A stretch of DNA of 20,361 bases from Bondarzewia mesenterica (lineage: Eukaryota > Basidiomycota > Agaricomycetes > Russulales > Bondarzewiaceae). Where the stretch lies: NCBI GenBank assembly GCA_004802705.1, contig SGPL01000580.1:1-20361 (forward strand), given 5' to 3'. Made by a program: the position numbers and the translations under genes. How positions within the stretch are numbered: the first letter of the stretch is position 1; each line of letters opens with the position of its first letter. The notes below the pieces were generated by a model. The model did no database searches and had not been told where the DNA came from. It saw nothing but the letters and a program-made list of their open reading frames with translations. This document shows positions 1-9,101 of this stretch, in pieces.

Positions 1-1020
1 TCCCCTTCCCATTTTAAATTCTCCGTGACAGTCGGCCGCGCCCCCCCTCCGGCGCTTCACGTGCCCCCCTCCGCCCTCTCGGTCCTCCCCGCTCCCCAAA
101 AAAAACACACACCAGCGGCGCGGGTGAGCTTACAGTACAACTGTCTCGATCAAAGCCTCAGCATTCACATCGTACATTCCGACGCCCGGAATCATAATCT
201 TAATCGTAAGCCTGTGCGCGCCCCGATCGGCGTCCCAAATACGTGTCCAGGTCTCCACAGCGAAAACGGCGCGGGCCCGCTTCATTTTGCGCCTGTTCGG
301 ATGGCACTTTCGATCGTCGTCCTCCCCGATATCCTCGTATGGCTCCCCGCCCGAGGATCGAGCGCGGCGACTCCCTCGATCGCACCGCCCCCACTCCAGA
401 TCTGCATCCCTAGATATTGGCATGCCGCCCGGATGTAAATATCCGACACATTCAAACACCCCGACCGCCCTCCTCGTCCTCCTCGATCGTCCCCGATATC
501 TCACATCGATCTCCCATGACGACATCCATCGCGATAGCACAATAATCCATCGTCCCCCCTCGAAATGAACCCCTTTCGAGGGTGCGCAGGCGTCCTGTCA
601 CGCAGATAAGCCACCCCCGAGCATTCTCAGTAACTGCGGACCCGCACTCGGACGCGACGACCCTCGCGGCCAAACGGGGCAGTCTCGGAGCCTCGTGTCT
701 ATCGACCGTCACTCGAGATATGGAGAAGAACCCGCCCGCGCCACTCCTTGCATTGGGAAAAGAGTGGCCAGGATCCCTCTGTCAATGGCGTCATCGGCGG
801 CGGCGGGAGAAGTAGGAAGAGAAGGAAGAGAAGGCGAAGGGACGGAGAAGGGACGGGGATAGGACACGAGGATCGCAACTCATGTCTTGTTGGAAGAGGG
901 AGACAGGGTTCGGAAAAAGGAGGAGGAGGGACGTTCGAGGAAACGTTGCCAAGACGCCAGTCGGAAAAGTTGAAACCCGAGCTGTGCAGCAGTCCGGACC
1001 CGCGTCTGTGATCCTATCCC
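1..1020. other. GC-rich stretch without a supported gene
   Basis: No recognisable gene. The first 100 bases are C-rich. From about 790 to 960 the + strand becomes almost purely purine (GGAAGAGAAGGAAGAG-type runs). Several open frames lie on both strands, but none matches a family I know. The most protein-like ones are on the minus strand between 130 and 712 and are listed separately. Confidence 0.6.
130..712 (-). CDS. Possible minus-strand gene fragment, unknown product
   Basis: Two overlapping minus-strand frames have protein-like composition. One (452-712) contains MDYCAIAMDVVMGDRCEISG followed by an acidic EEDEEGG stretch. The other (130-540) ends with a normal-looking stretch containing WDADRGAHRLTIKIMIPGVG before its stop. 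A GTAAGC sequence overlaps that stop on the minus strand, so the last codons could instead be an exon end at a splice donor, with the gene continuing off the left edge. I found no convincing intron linking the two frames and do not recognise a domain. It could equally be chance open frame in GC-rich DNA. Confidence 0.2.
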
Positions 1021-1026
1021 ACCCCC

Positions 1027-1292
1027 GTTCAAAATAAAATAAAATAAAATGAAAAGAGATTCTCGCATACTTTATTCAACTCGAAACCTAAAACGGTTCG
1101 GCCCTCGACGGAAGGGCGAAGGGAGGATGAGGAAACCTGACTGGAAGCCCCTCCAACGTTCAAAATAAAAATAGGGATAAAACACAAAAGAGATTCTCGC
1201 ATACCTGACTCGGCTCGAAACCTAAAACGACTCGGTCCTCGACGGAAGGGGGGAGGGGGGGAGGAGGTGCAGATCGTGACTGGAAGCCCCTC
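1027..1292. repeat. 131-bp tandem duplication (two copies)
   Basis: Two adjacent units, about 1027-1157 and 1158-1292. Each begins GTTCAAAATAAAA and continues through AGAGATTCTCGCATAC, a CTCGAAACCTAAAACG block and a CCTCGACGGAAGG block, ending in CTGGAAGCCCCTC. The first unit has an extra AAAAT expansion near its start. The second has a G-run (about 1248-1261) where the first has a more mixed purine stretch. The copies are diverged by scattered substitutions and small indels, so the duplication is not very recent. No coding role is seen. Confidence 0.85.
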
Positions 1293-1668
1293 GAAATCAA
1301 GAACACACGAATCAAGAAGAAATACGGAGCAAGGAGATATCCACTCGGTTTGGAGGCAGGCAGGCAGAGTGGACGTAAGATATAAATGACCGATGGTCTG
1401 ACTGTCTGACGTCGGATGAGCAATGACGCCCTCAACGCCGCGGTGTCGGATCGGAGAGAGAAGGTCCTCAAGAGGGCGTTGCGCACTTGCCTGGCACGAG
1501 AATCTATGCAGTGAGTGGTTTCAGAAGGGCATCACGGAAAAGAAAAAGGTCCATCCAAGGGAGAACCGAAACACCCACGACCCAGACGTCCACCACCAAC
1601 GAGATCACGACCGTGCGCAACGGAATGGAAGATGCGTCGCACCCACAGCAGCAGAGCTCGACCAACGA

Positions 1669-2058
1669 GGCATGCACATGTATGTTTAGATCCAACAGAA
1701 TAACGTACACCTCCCCGCGAGCGATCCTCCAAAGAGTCCGTGCGAAATAGACGAGTCGCGACATGAACGACTGGAGCGGACTCGCTCACACTTTTGATCA
1801 CCGCGCGATCCTCGACAAGGCGTTGCTCAAATGGAGAAGTGTTCTGATTTTACTTATGGAGCAGACAGACGGACAGACAGACAGACAGGACAGACAGGAT
1901 CGAACAGGACAAGCGGGGAAGAATAGAGAGCGAGAACACGAACCAGAATATCGAGATTCCGAGAACGGAGAGCTCGAACCCGCCGCCACCGTCCTTCGCT
2001 GGGCCTCTCTCACGCGGCCGCCGACCGACCAAAACCAAAAACACAGCGCCAACGAGGC
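1669..2058. repeat. Diverged partial copy of the 599-bp repeat
   Basis: It starts with the same block as the two downstream units (GCACATGTATGTTTAGATCC, then AACAGAATAACGTACACCT) and ends with the same tail (a GGCCTCTCTC block, CCGACCGACCAAAA and CAGCGCCAACGAGGCG). It is about 390 bp because the middle block, present in the next units and containing CGTCAACGACTAGAAAGG, is absent. A segment at about 1741-1800 (GACATGAACGACTGGAGCGG) recurs at about 3033-3060, so the array is a mosaic of sub-blocks rather than a clean head-to-tail series. Confidence 0.8.
1858..1915. repeat. ACAG-type microsatellite
   Basis: Short run of imperfect GACAGACAGACAG units with GGACAG variants, inside the larger repeat. 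Shorter or degenerate versions sit at the equivalent place in the other units (about 2488-2513 and 3107-3135). The tract length differs between copies, as expected for a slipping simple repeat. Confidence 0.8.
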
Positions 2059-3250
2059 GATGCACATGTATGTTTAGATCCAACAGAATAACGTACACCT
2101 ACCTGCAAGTAGATCCTCTAATGAGACAGGCGGGGAAGAAGAGAGAGACTACAAACTAGAATGTCTAGACTCCGAGAACGGAGAGCCCGAATCCGCCGCC
2201 ATCGTCCTTCGCTGAGCCTCTCTCGCGCGACCGCCGACCGACCAAACGTAAATTAAACCACAGCGCCAGTCGTCCCAGTCATGCCAATACCAATCGTCAA
2301 CGACTAGAAAGGAAGAAGGAGAAGAAGGACCGACGAAGAAAGAAGGAAGTCGAACACGGAGATGGCGTCGTAGAATGACGTTCGCCTGCCTGTAAGCACG
2401 CCCTCTAAAGATGCGCGCGAAATAGATGAGTCGTGCGACTCTCGAGTCGGTGTCGCTCGAATGGAGAAGTGTTTTGATTTTACTTACGGAGCAGACGGAC
2501 AGACAGGACAAGCGGGGAAGAATAGAGAGCGAGAACACGAACCAGAATATCGAGATTCCGAGAATGGAGAGCTCGAACCCGCCGCCATCGTCCTTCGCTG
2601 GGCCTCTCTCGCGCAGTCGCCGACCGACCAAAAGTAAAAACACAGCGCCAACGAGGCGATGCACATGTATGTTTAGATCCAACAGAATAACGTACACCTA
2701 CCTGCAAGTAGATCCTCTAATGAGACAGGCGGGGAAGAAGAGAGAGACTACGAACCAGAATATCGAGATTCCGAGAATGGAGAGCCCGAATCCGCCGCCA
2801 TCGTCCTTCGCAGGGCCTCTCTCGCGCGGCCGCCGACCGACCAAACGTAAATTAAACCACAGCGCCAGTCGTCCCAGTCATGCCAATACCAATTGTCAAC
2901 GACTAGAAAGGAAGAAGGAGAAGAAGGACCGACGAAGAAAGAAGGAAGTCGAACACGGAGATGGCGTCGTAGAATGACGTTCGCCTGCCTGTAAGCACGC
3001 CCTCTAAAGGTGCGCGCGAAATACGCGAGTCGCGACATGAACGAGTGGAGCGGACTCGCTCACACTGTTGATCGAATGGAGAAGTGTTTTGACTTTACTT
3101 GCTGAGCAGACAGACAGACAGACAGGACAGAGAAGGACAGGCGAGGAAGCACAGAAAGAGGGAGAGCTTGAACCCGCCGCTATCGTCCTTCACAGGGCCT
3201 CTCTCGCGAGCCACCGACCGACCAAAAGTAAACCACAGCACCAGTCATCC
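2059..3250. repeat. 599-bp tandem repeat, two near-identical units
   Basis: The sequence starting GATGCACATGTATGTTTAGA at 2059 restarts at 2658, a period of 599 bp. For most of their length (2059-2424 against 2658-3023) the units differ at only scattered bases. They include a purine-rich segment (GGAAGAAGGAGAAGAAGG), a TCGAACACGGAGATGGCGTC block and GCCTGCCTGTAAGCACGCCC. After about 3024 the second unit diverges, resembling the 1741-1800 segment before rejoining the common tail, and it breaks up near 3250. Frames that look long here repeat once per unit and are shadows of the repeat. I see no transposase, reverse transcriptase or terminal inverted repeats. Confidence 0.9.
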
Positions 3251-3367
3251 TAGTCATGCCAATGCCAATTGTCAACGACTAGAAAGGAAGAAGGAGAAGG
3301 GCCGACGGAAAAAAGGAAGTCGAAGAAGGACCGACGGGAAAAAAAAAAGGTCGAACACGGAGATGGC
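3226..3367. repeat. Partial third copy of the middle block
   Basis: A degenerate copy of the middle block of the 599-bp unit: CCACAGCACCAGTCATCC, GTCAACGACTAGAAAGGAAG, then a GGAAAAAAGGAAGTCGAAG expansion and TCGAACACGGAGATGGCGTT. The purine part is enlarged by a local duplication of the GGAAGTCGAA segment. This is the 3' edge of the array. Confidence 0.75.
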
Positions 3368-3835
3368 GTTGCTGTTGCCCAGTCCTGATCGACAGAACAC
3401 CGGCGGCTGCAGATGGCCTGCTGAACCAACTCGTCAGGAATGCGTGTACGATTTAAAAATACATACTCATTTCATGATGGACGCGGTGGACGGGAAGACG
3501 ATGGCGATGCGGGACGTCTGGAGCGCCGGGCCATCACGGGAGAACGCTGCGTTAGGGAAGCCTTTCCAGTCATAGTCGTGGGTAGTAGCGGATTTTGCGG
3601 GTGCCTCGAGTCGAAGAGAGCTCAGCAGGGCTTGGCAGCCCGTATGTGAGAACCTGTTGAACAGAATCAGTTCGCTTGACAGGACATGGAACTCATGCAG
3701 AAAATACAGGTTTAAAAATCCTTCGGACGTGGTGGACGCGATCAAAAAAGTCAGAGTCAGAGTCAAAAGGAACAGGAAGAGAAAACAAAGAAGTGGAAAG
3801 AACATGTCGCGCCGTGACGCCGGCTCGAGGGAGGA

Positions 3836-4289
3836 TGCACTGCTCGAAGTTCCGAGCTAGGAGAGGAACGCACGGCGGGGAAGGAAAGGATGATGAATCT
3901 TCGAACAAGCGTGCAATGGCCCCAGTCTGAACCCGCGTCCGTCCTCCGGACGCGGGGATCAGATCCGAGTGCTTCATCGCTCAAAAAAAAAGAGGGGAGG
4001 AGGAATGAGAAGGAGAAGGGGAAACTACGAAGCTCCGAGAGTCCGAAGAATCGAACGGCTCCCGAGTCGAAGTGCTCTGGGTTCAGGAAGGGAATGCACG
4101 GCGGGAAAGGGAGTGACGATGGCATCTTCGAACAAGCGTGCCATGGCCTCAGTCTGAGGTCTGCGTCAGCCCCCCGGATGTGGCGATCAGATTCGAGTTC
4201 TTTCACCGCCGAAAAAGAGAGGGGGAGGAGGAGGAAGAAGGACAAGAGGAAACAACAAAGCTCCGAGAGTCCGAAGGAGTGGAACGGAC
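3836..4289. repeat. About 227-bp tandem duplication (two diverged copies)
   Basis: Unit 1 is about 3836-4057 and unit 2 about 4064-4285. Shared landmarks are GCACGGCGG (3870 and 4096), ATCTTCGAACAAGCGTGC (about 3897 and 4123), ATGGCC.CAGTCTGA, a GCGATCAGAT-like block, a purine-only tract, and GCTCCGAGAGTCCGAAG (4032 and 4260). Copies are clearly diverged. The minus-strand frame of about 211 codons through this region is low-complexity Leu/Ser/Phe encoded by the purine tracts, and I do not treat it as a gene. Confidence 0.8.
3932..3956. repeat. Perfect 10-bp inverted repeat (hairpin)
   Basis: CCCGCGTCCG at 3932-3941 and its exact complement CGGACGCGGG at 3947-3956 are separated by five bases (TCCTC). 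It lies in unit 1 of the 227-bp duplication. The matching place in unit 2 (about 4160-4185) has lost the pairing, so the hairpin is not maintained in both copies. There is no T-run after it, and its role is unknown. Confidence 0.75.
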
Positions 4290-4399
4290 GAAAATGAATT
4301 TGAATGATGATGCAATGCATGCACTGCACGATGCGGTGTGAAGACCCCGCCGGCCGCAAACGAAGAAGAAGGAGAGAGAGAGGAGAGAGACGGACCACT

Positions 4400-5750
4400 A
4401 GAACGGGGTAAAGTCAGCTTCTATGGCTATGATACCTTGGAGACCCACGTATGATGGGAGAGAAGCCTGAACCCCACTATCAGTACATCCGGCGCTCGGA
4501 CTCGGATGTGCGTGTGTTTTTGGGGAGAGCGTTGGAAGAGACGTGCACCTACGGCAGGCAATAACGTAACCGCGTGCCCGAGATCTCTGTTTTTTTTTTC
4601 CTTGTATGTCTTGTAGCCGCGTCGGGATCTCGGCCACCCAGCAACTCATGACCATTGATATTGATCCCAATTTTTTGCCAGGACAGACAAGCTGTGGAAA
4701 TTTGGGTCCAGCGCTCAGCGCTCAGGTCTTGAGGAGGGGACCGTCGAGTCTCAACTCAAGAGAGATAACCTTCCATCGATCAACTGGACGCGTCCGATCA
4801 TTCAAAAACCCGTGCGAAACGACAACTCGGACCAACTCCACGCGCGGCATCCCATTATGTAACCACACCGATCGCCAAACCGATACGTATACCGATCGCG
4901 CGCGTCGGTTCGCTTTGCTTCGAAATTCAACTTCCGATTGGCGAAAGGGGCCATACATAATTTGCCAAGAGCGACCGACGACAGATCTCACGACGGAACG
5001 TTTTCGGCGTGGACTTATGATTTTGATTTGCAATGAGCTGAACTTTGAAATTTATCGTTGAACGACCCCACCCGTAGATTCCCAGACACAACAAACGCCT
5101 ACTCATAATATCGTTAATGGCGGCCACACGTCTGCTTGCCTGTGCATGCTCACCGGATGGATCATGGCCGTGGGCGGCTCCGATCGTGAGCTATGCATGC
5201 CCGGCTTCCGACGGAATCGAGTCCCAACATATTCATTTTTATTTATTGGTTGTACATACAGGCAAATGCTCTCCAGGCCTCCTCCTCGCCTGGACTCTTG
5301 TAGATCCATCTCGCTCGTCGGCGGTGCCGACGGCTGTAGAACTCCGCGCGGCGAACGATAAGCAACCAAATCTTTTGCCCGACGGCGTGCACAGACAAAT
5401 GGCTGACTCGGTGCGTTCGGTGCGATGAATTTGTAGAAATGGACGGTCCTGCGATTGCACCCGTTTTTGCAACCTTGAGCCCTTTGAGCGCCTTCATTTA
5501 TCGGAGGGCGTGCAATTGGCTAACATCCTATCCTTCGCGCCTTCGGTCGGTCGAGAGCAGCGGGGTCCAGATTTTTCTTCTTTTTCTTTTTCAGAGGCCC
5601 GCCGAGAGCGAGCAGTGCCCGAATACCAAGCATATCGCCAGGGGAAAGAAGGAAGAGCAGATCTTTCGAGGGACGCGAACTTGCGAGTCAAGGTTGAGGG
5701 TTGGCTTCCGTCGTGCTTACGTATTGAACCGCCGTACCTTGCATTCGTCA
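4400..5750. other. Stretch without a supported gene
   Basis: Ordinary-complexity DNA. Short open frames occur on both strands (for example + 4606-5061) but lack family motifs and protein-like composition. A T-run sits at about 4590-4600. A small direct repeat of ACCGAT spaced by 12 bp lies at 4867-4896. Confidence 0.5.
4867..4902. repeat. Three ACCGAT motifs at exact 12-bp spacing
   Basis: ACCGAT begins at 4867, 4879 and 4891, giving three 12-bp units whose second halves differ (CGCCAA, ACGTAT, CGCGCG). It could be a small protein-binding cluster or a chance micro-repeat. There is no recognised gene next to it. Confidence 0.5.
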
Positions 5751-5882
5751 AGTGGTCTAGGGTGACTCCGTCCAGGCATATCATCACCCGCGTCTCCAGT
5801 GTGGATCAGTTAGCAGTCTAGATTTTGAATCCTCGCGACCGTGGACATGATACATCATATCAGTCCACTTACTCACACATAC

Positions 5883-6427
5883 AATCTGCATGGCCTCATG
5901 GGCACTCTCCCAGCCCGCTGATATCTCCCTGGCTTGCAGAGAGCACCGAACACCCTCGCAAATAGCACTCGTAGCATCTCTTCCGTGATTTCTCCGACCC
6001 GCGTGAGACTCGTAACCGTGTCGCTGGATAGGCCACAGCGGACTTCCCAGTCTGGGTTTGAGTTGCTTACCTGCCACCGCCCTGGGCGCCGAGCGTTGCG
6101 AGCGTGTCCACGGCGTGTACATATACGTTGATGCTTCTCTGTGGCACTACGTGTGTGTGTGTGTGTTGTCCAGCTGCGGAAACGTTATTTATTGTGATGG
6201 TGGCGCGGCGATGGGCGAGCGTCGAGAGATTGGGGCGTTTTGGCATTGTCTTCGTCTTTCGATGTTTTCTGAATAGAAAGCTCTGACTCACGGGCGACGA
6301 CAAAATCAAGTCCGCCGAGTTCAATTTGGATCGGCGAGAAGGACTCGTACTCCGGGGAGGTCAAGACGCATAGGGGGAATTTGCTCGATGAGGAACAAGT
6401 GGGGGCGGCGCCCGCTGATGGGGCCAT
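5883..6427 (-). CDS. Possible spliced minus-strand gene, unknown product
   Basis: An open frame starting at 6427 (MAPSAGAAPTCSSSSK...) runs to a GTGAGT donor at 6291. A CAG acceptor at 6174 preserves phase 1 into an exon 6173-6071 (reads RSINVYVHAVDTLATLGAQG). A GTAAGC donor at 6070 and TATCCAG acceptor at 6024 (47-nt intron) preserve phase into 6023-5883, which reads TRVGEITEEMLRVLFARVFG. Two consecutive frame-preserving introns are better than chance. The 3' end is unclear: the next candidate intron (GTATGT donor at 5882, CTAAC branch site) leads to an early stop in this frame, although another frame of exon 3 would stay open into a segment reading MICLDGVTLDHLTNARYGGS. The plus strand is also open over 6262-6550. 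No domain is recognised, so this is an orphan gene or a decayed one. Confidence 0.3.
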
Positions 6428-6816
6428 TCACGAGTTCGAGTGGATGAAAAAATGCCAACCTGCGGGACCATATCTCGATGTGTGGTTCATTTTAGTGCTC
6501 AGCAACAATGGACTGCATCCGGAGGCAAGTGATGGCCGCGTACCATGATAATAGCAGCGTATCTTACCGTGATCCACAGAAACGCAAACGCATCTCACGA
6601 GGTGACCCGTGGCGTTTTCGACTCACAGGAGGAAGCACGACGACGATAAAATGCAATAGCGCACTGTCAAGGCAAGCCGCTTACTCCAAATGTGATGCTG
6701 GACTCGTCATCGTGTATCAAAAAGATCAAAGCTCCTCGTCGTCATCTTTGCTCGATGCAGACTCACACAGGTGCAGTGCCACGCAGCGCAAATAGACTTT
6801 CCGCGCATGCACTTTC

Positions 6817-7188
6817 GTGTCAGCATGCGATCACCGGCGAACCTTTAATCTTCAGCGCTCGACGGTTTTGCGAGCAGCTGTCAGGACCCTTCAAGATATT
6901 CGTGTTTGTGAACGAGGCTTCGTCAATTCAGCAGCCGGGCGAGAAGGGTACTTACGAAAGGCCCAAGGGAGCAGTGCCTGGGTGAGCTCTTCAAATGAAT
7001 GAGTGCATTCCATGCATGAACGAATTCGCATGAAAGGATGAATGAATGAACAGGAGGTCACCGTGTTCAGTCCCAGCTCGATTGGTCCCTTTGGCCCTTG
7101 CCTTCCCCCCCTTCTTCCACTGTTCCGGAACCCGTCATCAGGGTCACTGTCCGAGCTCAGCGAACCGGACCTGCCAGAGGCGCGATAG
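6817..7188 (+). CDS. Possible small two-exon gene, unknown product
   Basis: Exon 6817-6981 and exon 7054-7188 are joined by a 72-nt GTGAGC...CAG intron that preserves frame and is itself full of ATGAATGA micro-repeats. The product would be about 99 aa. The second exon reads EVTVFSPSSIGPFGPCLPPL, followed by a Ser/Glu/Pro-rich tail ending LSEPDLPEAR and a stop. The start may be wrong, with more exons upstream. No domain is recognised. The minus strand is also open here (6891-7208), so the strand is not certain. Confidence 0.25.
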
Positions 7189-7386
7189 CGCGAAGAGTTT
7201 GGATTCATTCATCGACGTCGAACGCGTTCAACGGGCCTGTATGGAAGCCCTGCCAACGCTGTGATGAAGACCGAGCTCGCTTGCATCCGAAACAGGGAGG
7301 CAAGTGCCGCGTCGGGCGCTTCGTCACTCGACTCGATTGTCGCGGAGCATTTTTGGGATCGGAGCGAACGCGTTCAAATCGCACCT

Positions 7387-8165
7387 AGCGGGAGTCAGGG
7401 GCGCTCTCTGCGAGGCTTCAGGCGAGTAAGCCTGTCCGTGTGCAGGATATGGACCCACGCGTTTTCACTGATTTTTTATGTACACCCAATGGCTGGTTTG
7501 TGGAGAGTGTGAGGAGGTGTAAGTATCAGAAAAAGTTGAAACTGGGATACCCAGTAAATACAGTGCCTCCGGATACCCCCGGGACGCTGACATTCCCGTT
7601 ATGGGCTATTGTGGGAAGCGACTGTGCGGGTTAGGTTGTCTCACCAAGGTAGGTATGCTTGTTTTTCACTTGTCGGCGATTCACTCCGTGTTTACTTACA
7701 GGAGAACTAGCGCACACTCTAGAGAGCGTGCGTTGCTCGTCGAAATCGAACTGTTGCTCTTCTTCATAGATACGTACTTTCCCAAACTCGTCTACTTATC
7801 TCTAGTCGGCGACACTAGAAACACTGGCAAGTAATCATCATCTGTCGAATAGTCGTAACCTAGAAGCTGTTGAAAATAGGTACTTGGGAGGTATCCATGA
7901 CTGTAACACGGACATTGGGAGGCCTTTCTCTTTCACTGAAATTTTTCATGGTGGAGCTTGCGGCCCATCTCTCTATCGCTTCGAATGCTCGCAGCTCCTC
8001 GGGCTCGATGAAAGTCTCTCTCGCTCGATCCTGGCCAGCTCGACACTATTCTGTACGTGTGCACAATACTTCTCTGCCAATCTACGCATAAACCACCCCA
8101 CTTCTGACTTTGTCCTGTCAGTCGGCACTATTTGGTCGCGGAACTATAGCCTGCCGGGTCGTTGA
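7387..8165 (+). CDS. Possible broken spliced gene, unknown product
   Basis: Two protein-like spliced segments. The first (7387-7518 joined to 7564-7634 by a 45-nt GTAAGT...CAG intron) contains DPRVFTDFLCTPNGWFVESV and, across the junction, PPDTPGTLTFPLWAIVGSDC. The second (7703-7830 joined to 7880-8165 by a 49-nt GTAATC...TAG intron) contains IELLLFFIDTYFPKLVYLSL and CNTDIGRPFSFTEIFHGGAC and ends in a stop at 8163-8165. A good-looking intron lies between them (GTAGGT at 7649, CTTACAG at 7701), but no frame runs through from one to the other without a stop. This suggests either an exon I have misplaced or a decayed gene. No family is recognised. Confidence 0.3.
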
Positions 8166-9050
8166 ACGTGGAAAGTCTGCTGCAGATACAAGGACCTATT
8201 CGTCGCGCCCGTTGCCCAAGCTTCTCCATGACACAATCATTACCTCTTTATCACGCATCAAGTACAAAAACGCCATAGTTTGAGATACCGAGCTTCAGAT
8301 GAAAAGCATACTCAACAGCAACCGGGATCTTCAAGTTATTACCTTTCCCAATGTCTTATCTGGAATCCAACATTTTTAGAGTCTTCTCTGCTACTTCTGG
8401 ATAACTGACTCAAACTTGTGAGTTCGTGGACGCTCGGATGGTAACTTTATGAAACATCGTGTTCAAACTGATAGGTGATACGACATGCTGACTTTCAAGG
8501 AAATTCACCTTCAATTTCTTCACAGCAAGAAGTGACACTGGCAACAAGAAGCAAGAAGCAAGTTCGCACAACGCCGTCCAGCCCACATGCTACCACAGAT
8601 TCAAGAAAGGCATTTTTTCATCGTGTCCTGTCGTGCCATGTCATGTCGGACTTTCGCCTGCGACAATTTCCGCGACTCGGGAATTGTATCCTCCCTAACG
8701 CTTACCAAAAATAACGCACAACCTACACGTTCGTCTTCCACCGTCCCCGAGCACAAGACTCATATTTGGGATGTACTTCCCTCCTACCGTGCTGTGATGG
8801 ATCTATTTTTTTCTTCCTCTCGTCCACTGGCATGCCGACAACAGTCGACGTGTCTTCGGAGTTGCTGCTCACCGTGTTTCAACTGTCAATAGTATGCTCG
8901 ATAGATGAATCAAAGCACGATTTTCCCGTACGAGAGTGGGCGCGACATCGTAGATGCTGTCAGAATAGAAATACTGAAAGAAACACCGTTGTGTCAAATT
9001 CCAGGATAACTTGTACTTGGCTCTAGCCCACCACGCCTGGACGGGTTTTC
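8166..9050. other. Intergenic stretch without a supported gene
   Basis: Nothing recognised. Open frames are short, and no frame-preserving introns stood out. It ends at the promoter palindromes of the phosphatidylserine synthase gene. Confidence 0.5.
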
Positions 9051-9072
9051 GACGCGTCGCACGCGACGCGTC
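9051..9072. promoter_or_regulatory. Palindrome with two ACGCGT boxes upstream of the PS synthase gene
   Basis: GACGCGTCGC (9051-9060) and its exact complement GCGACGCGTC (9063-9072) are separated by two bases. Each arm contains ACGCGT, the MluI cell-cycle box bound by MBF (Mbp1/Swi6) in yeasts. It lies about 155-177 bp before the start codon at 9228, a usual promoter position. Binding is inferred from the motif only. Confidence 0.65.
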
Positions 9073-9079
9073 ATGACGC
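9068..9079. promoter_or_regulatory. Palindrome GCGTCATGACGC linking the two larger palindromes
   Basis: A perfect 12-bp palindrome that overlaps the end of the first inverted repeat and the start of the second. Its halves contain GCGTCA/TGACGC, similar to CRE/ATF half-sites bound by bZIP factors. Function is inferred only. Confidence 0.5.
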
Positions 9080-9101
9080 ACGTGAGCATTGCACGTGCGT
9101 C
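9075..9101. promoter_or_regulatory. Palindrome with two CACGTG E-boxes upstream of the PS synthase gene
   Basis: GACGCACGTG (9075-9084) and CACGTGCGTC (9092-9101) are exact complements around a 7-base spacer. Each arm contains a CACGTG E-box (9079-9084 and 9092-9097), the core recognised by bHLH factors. In budding yeast, phospholipid genes including the other type of PS synthase are controlled by the bHLH pair Ino2/Ino4 through a CATGTG-type core. That makes lipid-responsive control a reasonable but untested idea here. Confidence 0.65.

Noticed and set aside
2149..2697. Minus-strand open frame of 182 codons
   Set aside because: It lies wholly in the 599-bp tandem array, recurs in shorter form in the other units and is driven by low-complexity pyrimidine tracts. 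There are no domain motifs.
1858..3367. Regularly repeated blocks as a possible CRISPR array
   Set aside because: Units are 599 bp with degenerate sub-blocks, not short identical repeats with unique spacers, and the context is eukaryotic.
3925..3960. Possible tRNA-like or pol III B-box (GGGTTCAGAC on the minus strand)
   Set aside because: No matching acceptor, D or anticodon stems were found, and the T-loop consensus is incomplete.
3763..4398. Minus-strand open frame of 211 codons, longest in the left part
   Set aside because: The Leu/Ser/Phe-rich sequence comes from purine tracts on the other strand and spans the two copies of a tandem duplication. It is not protein-like.
1..4400. Telomere or known transposon at the left edge
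   Set aside because: No TTAGGG-type telomere repeats, long terminal repeats, terminal inverted repeats, or reverse transcriptase or transposase motifs were seen in any frame.
4606..5061. Plus-strand open frame of 151 codons
   Set aside because: No family motif, no splice-supported neighbours, and composition like random frame. The TDRQTDTYTDR stretch derives from the ACCGAT repeat.
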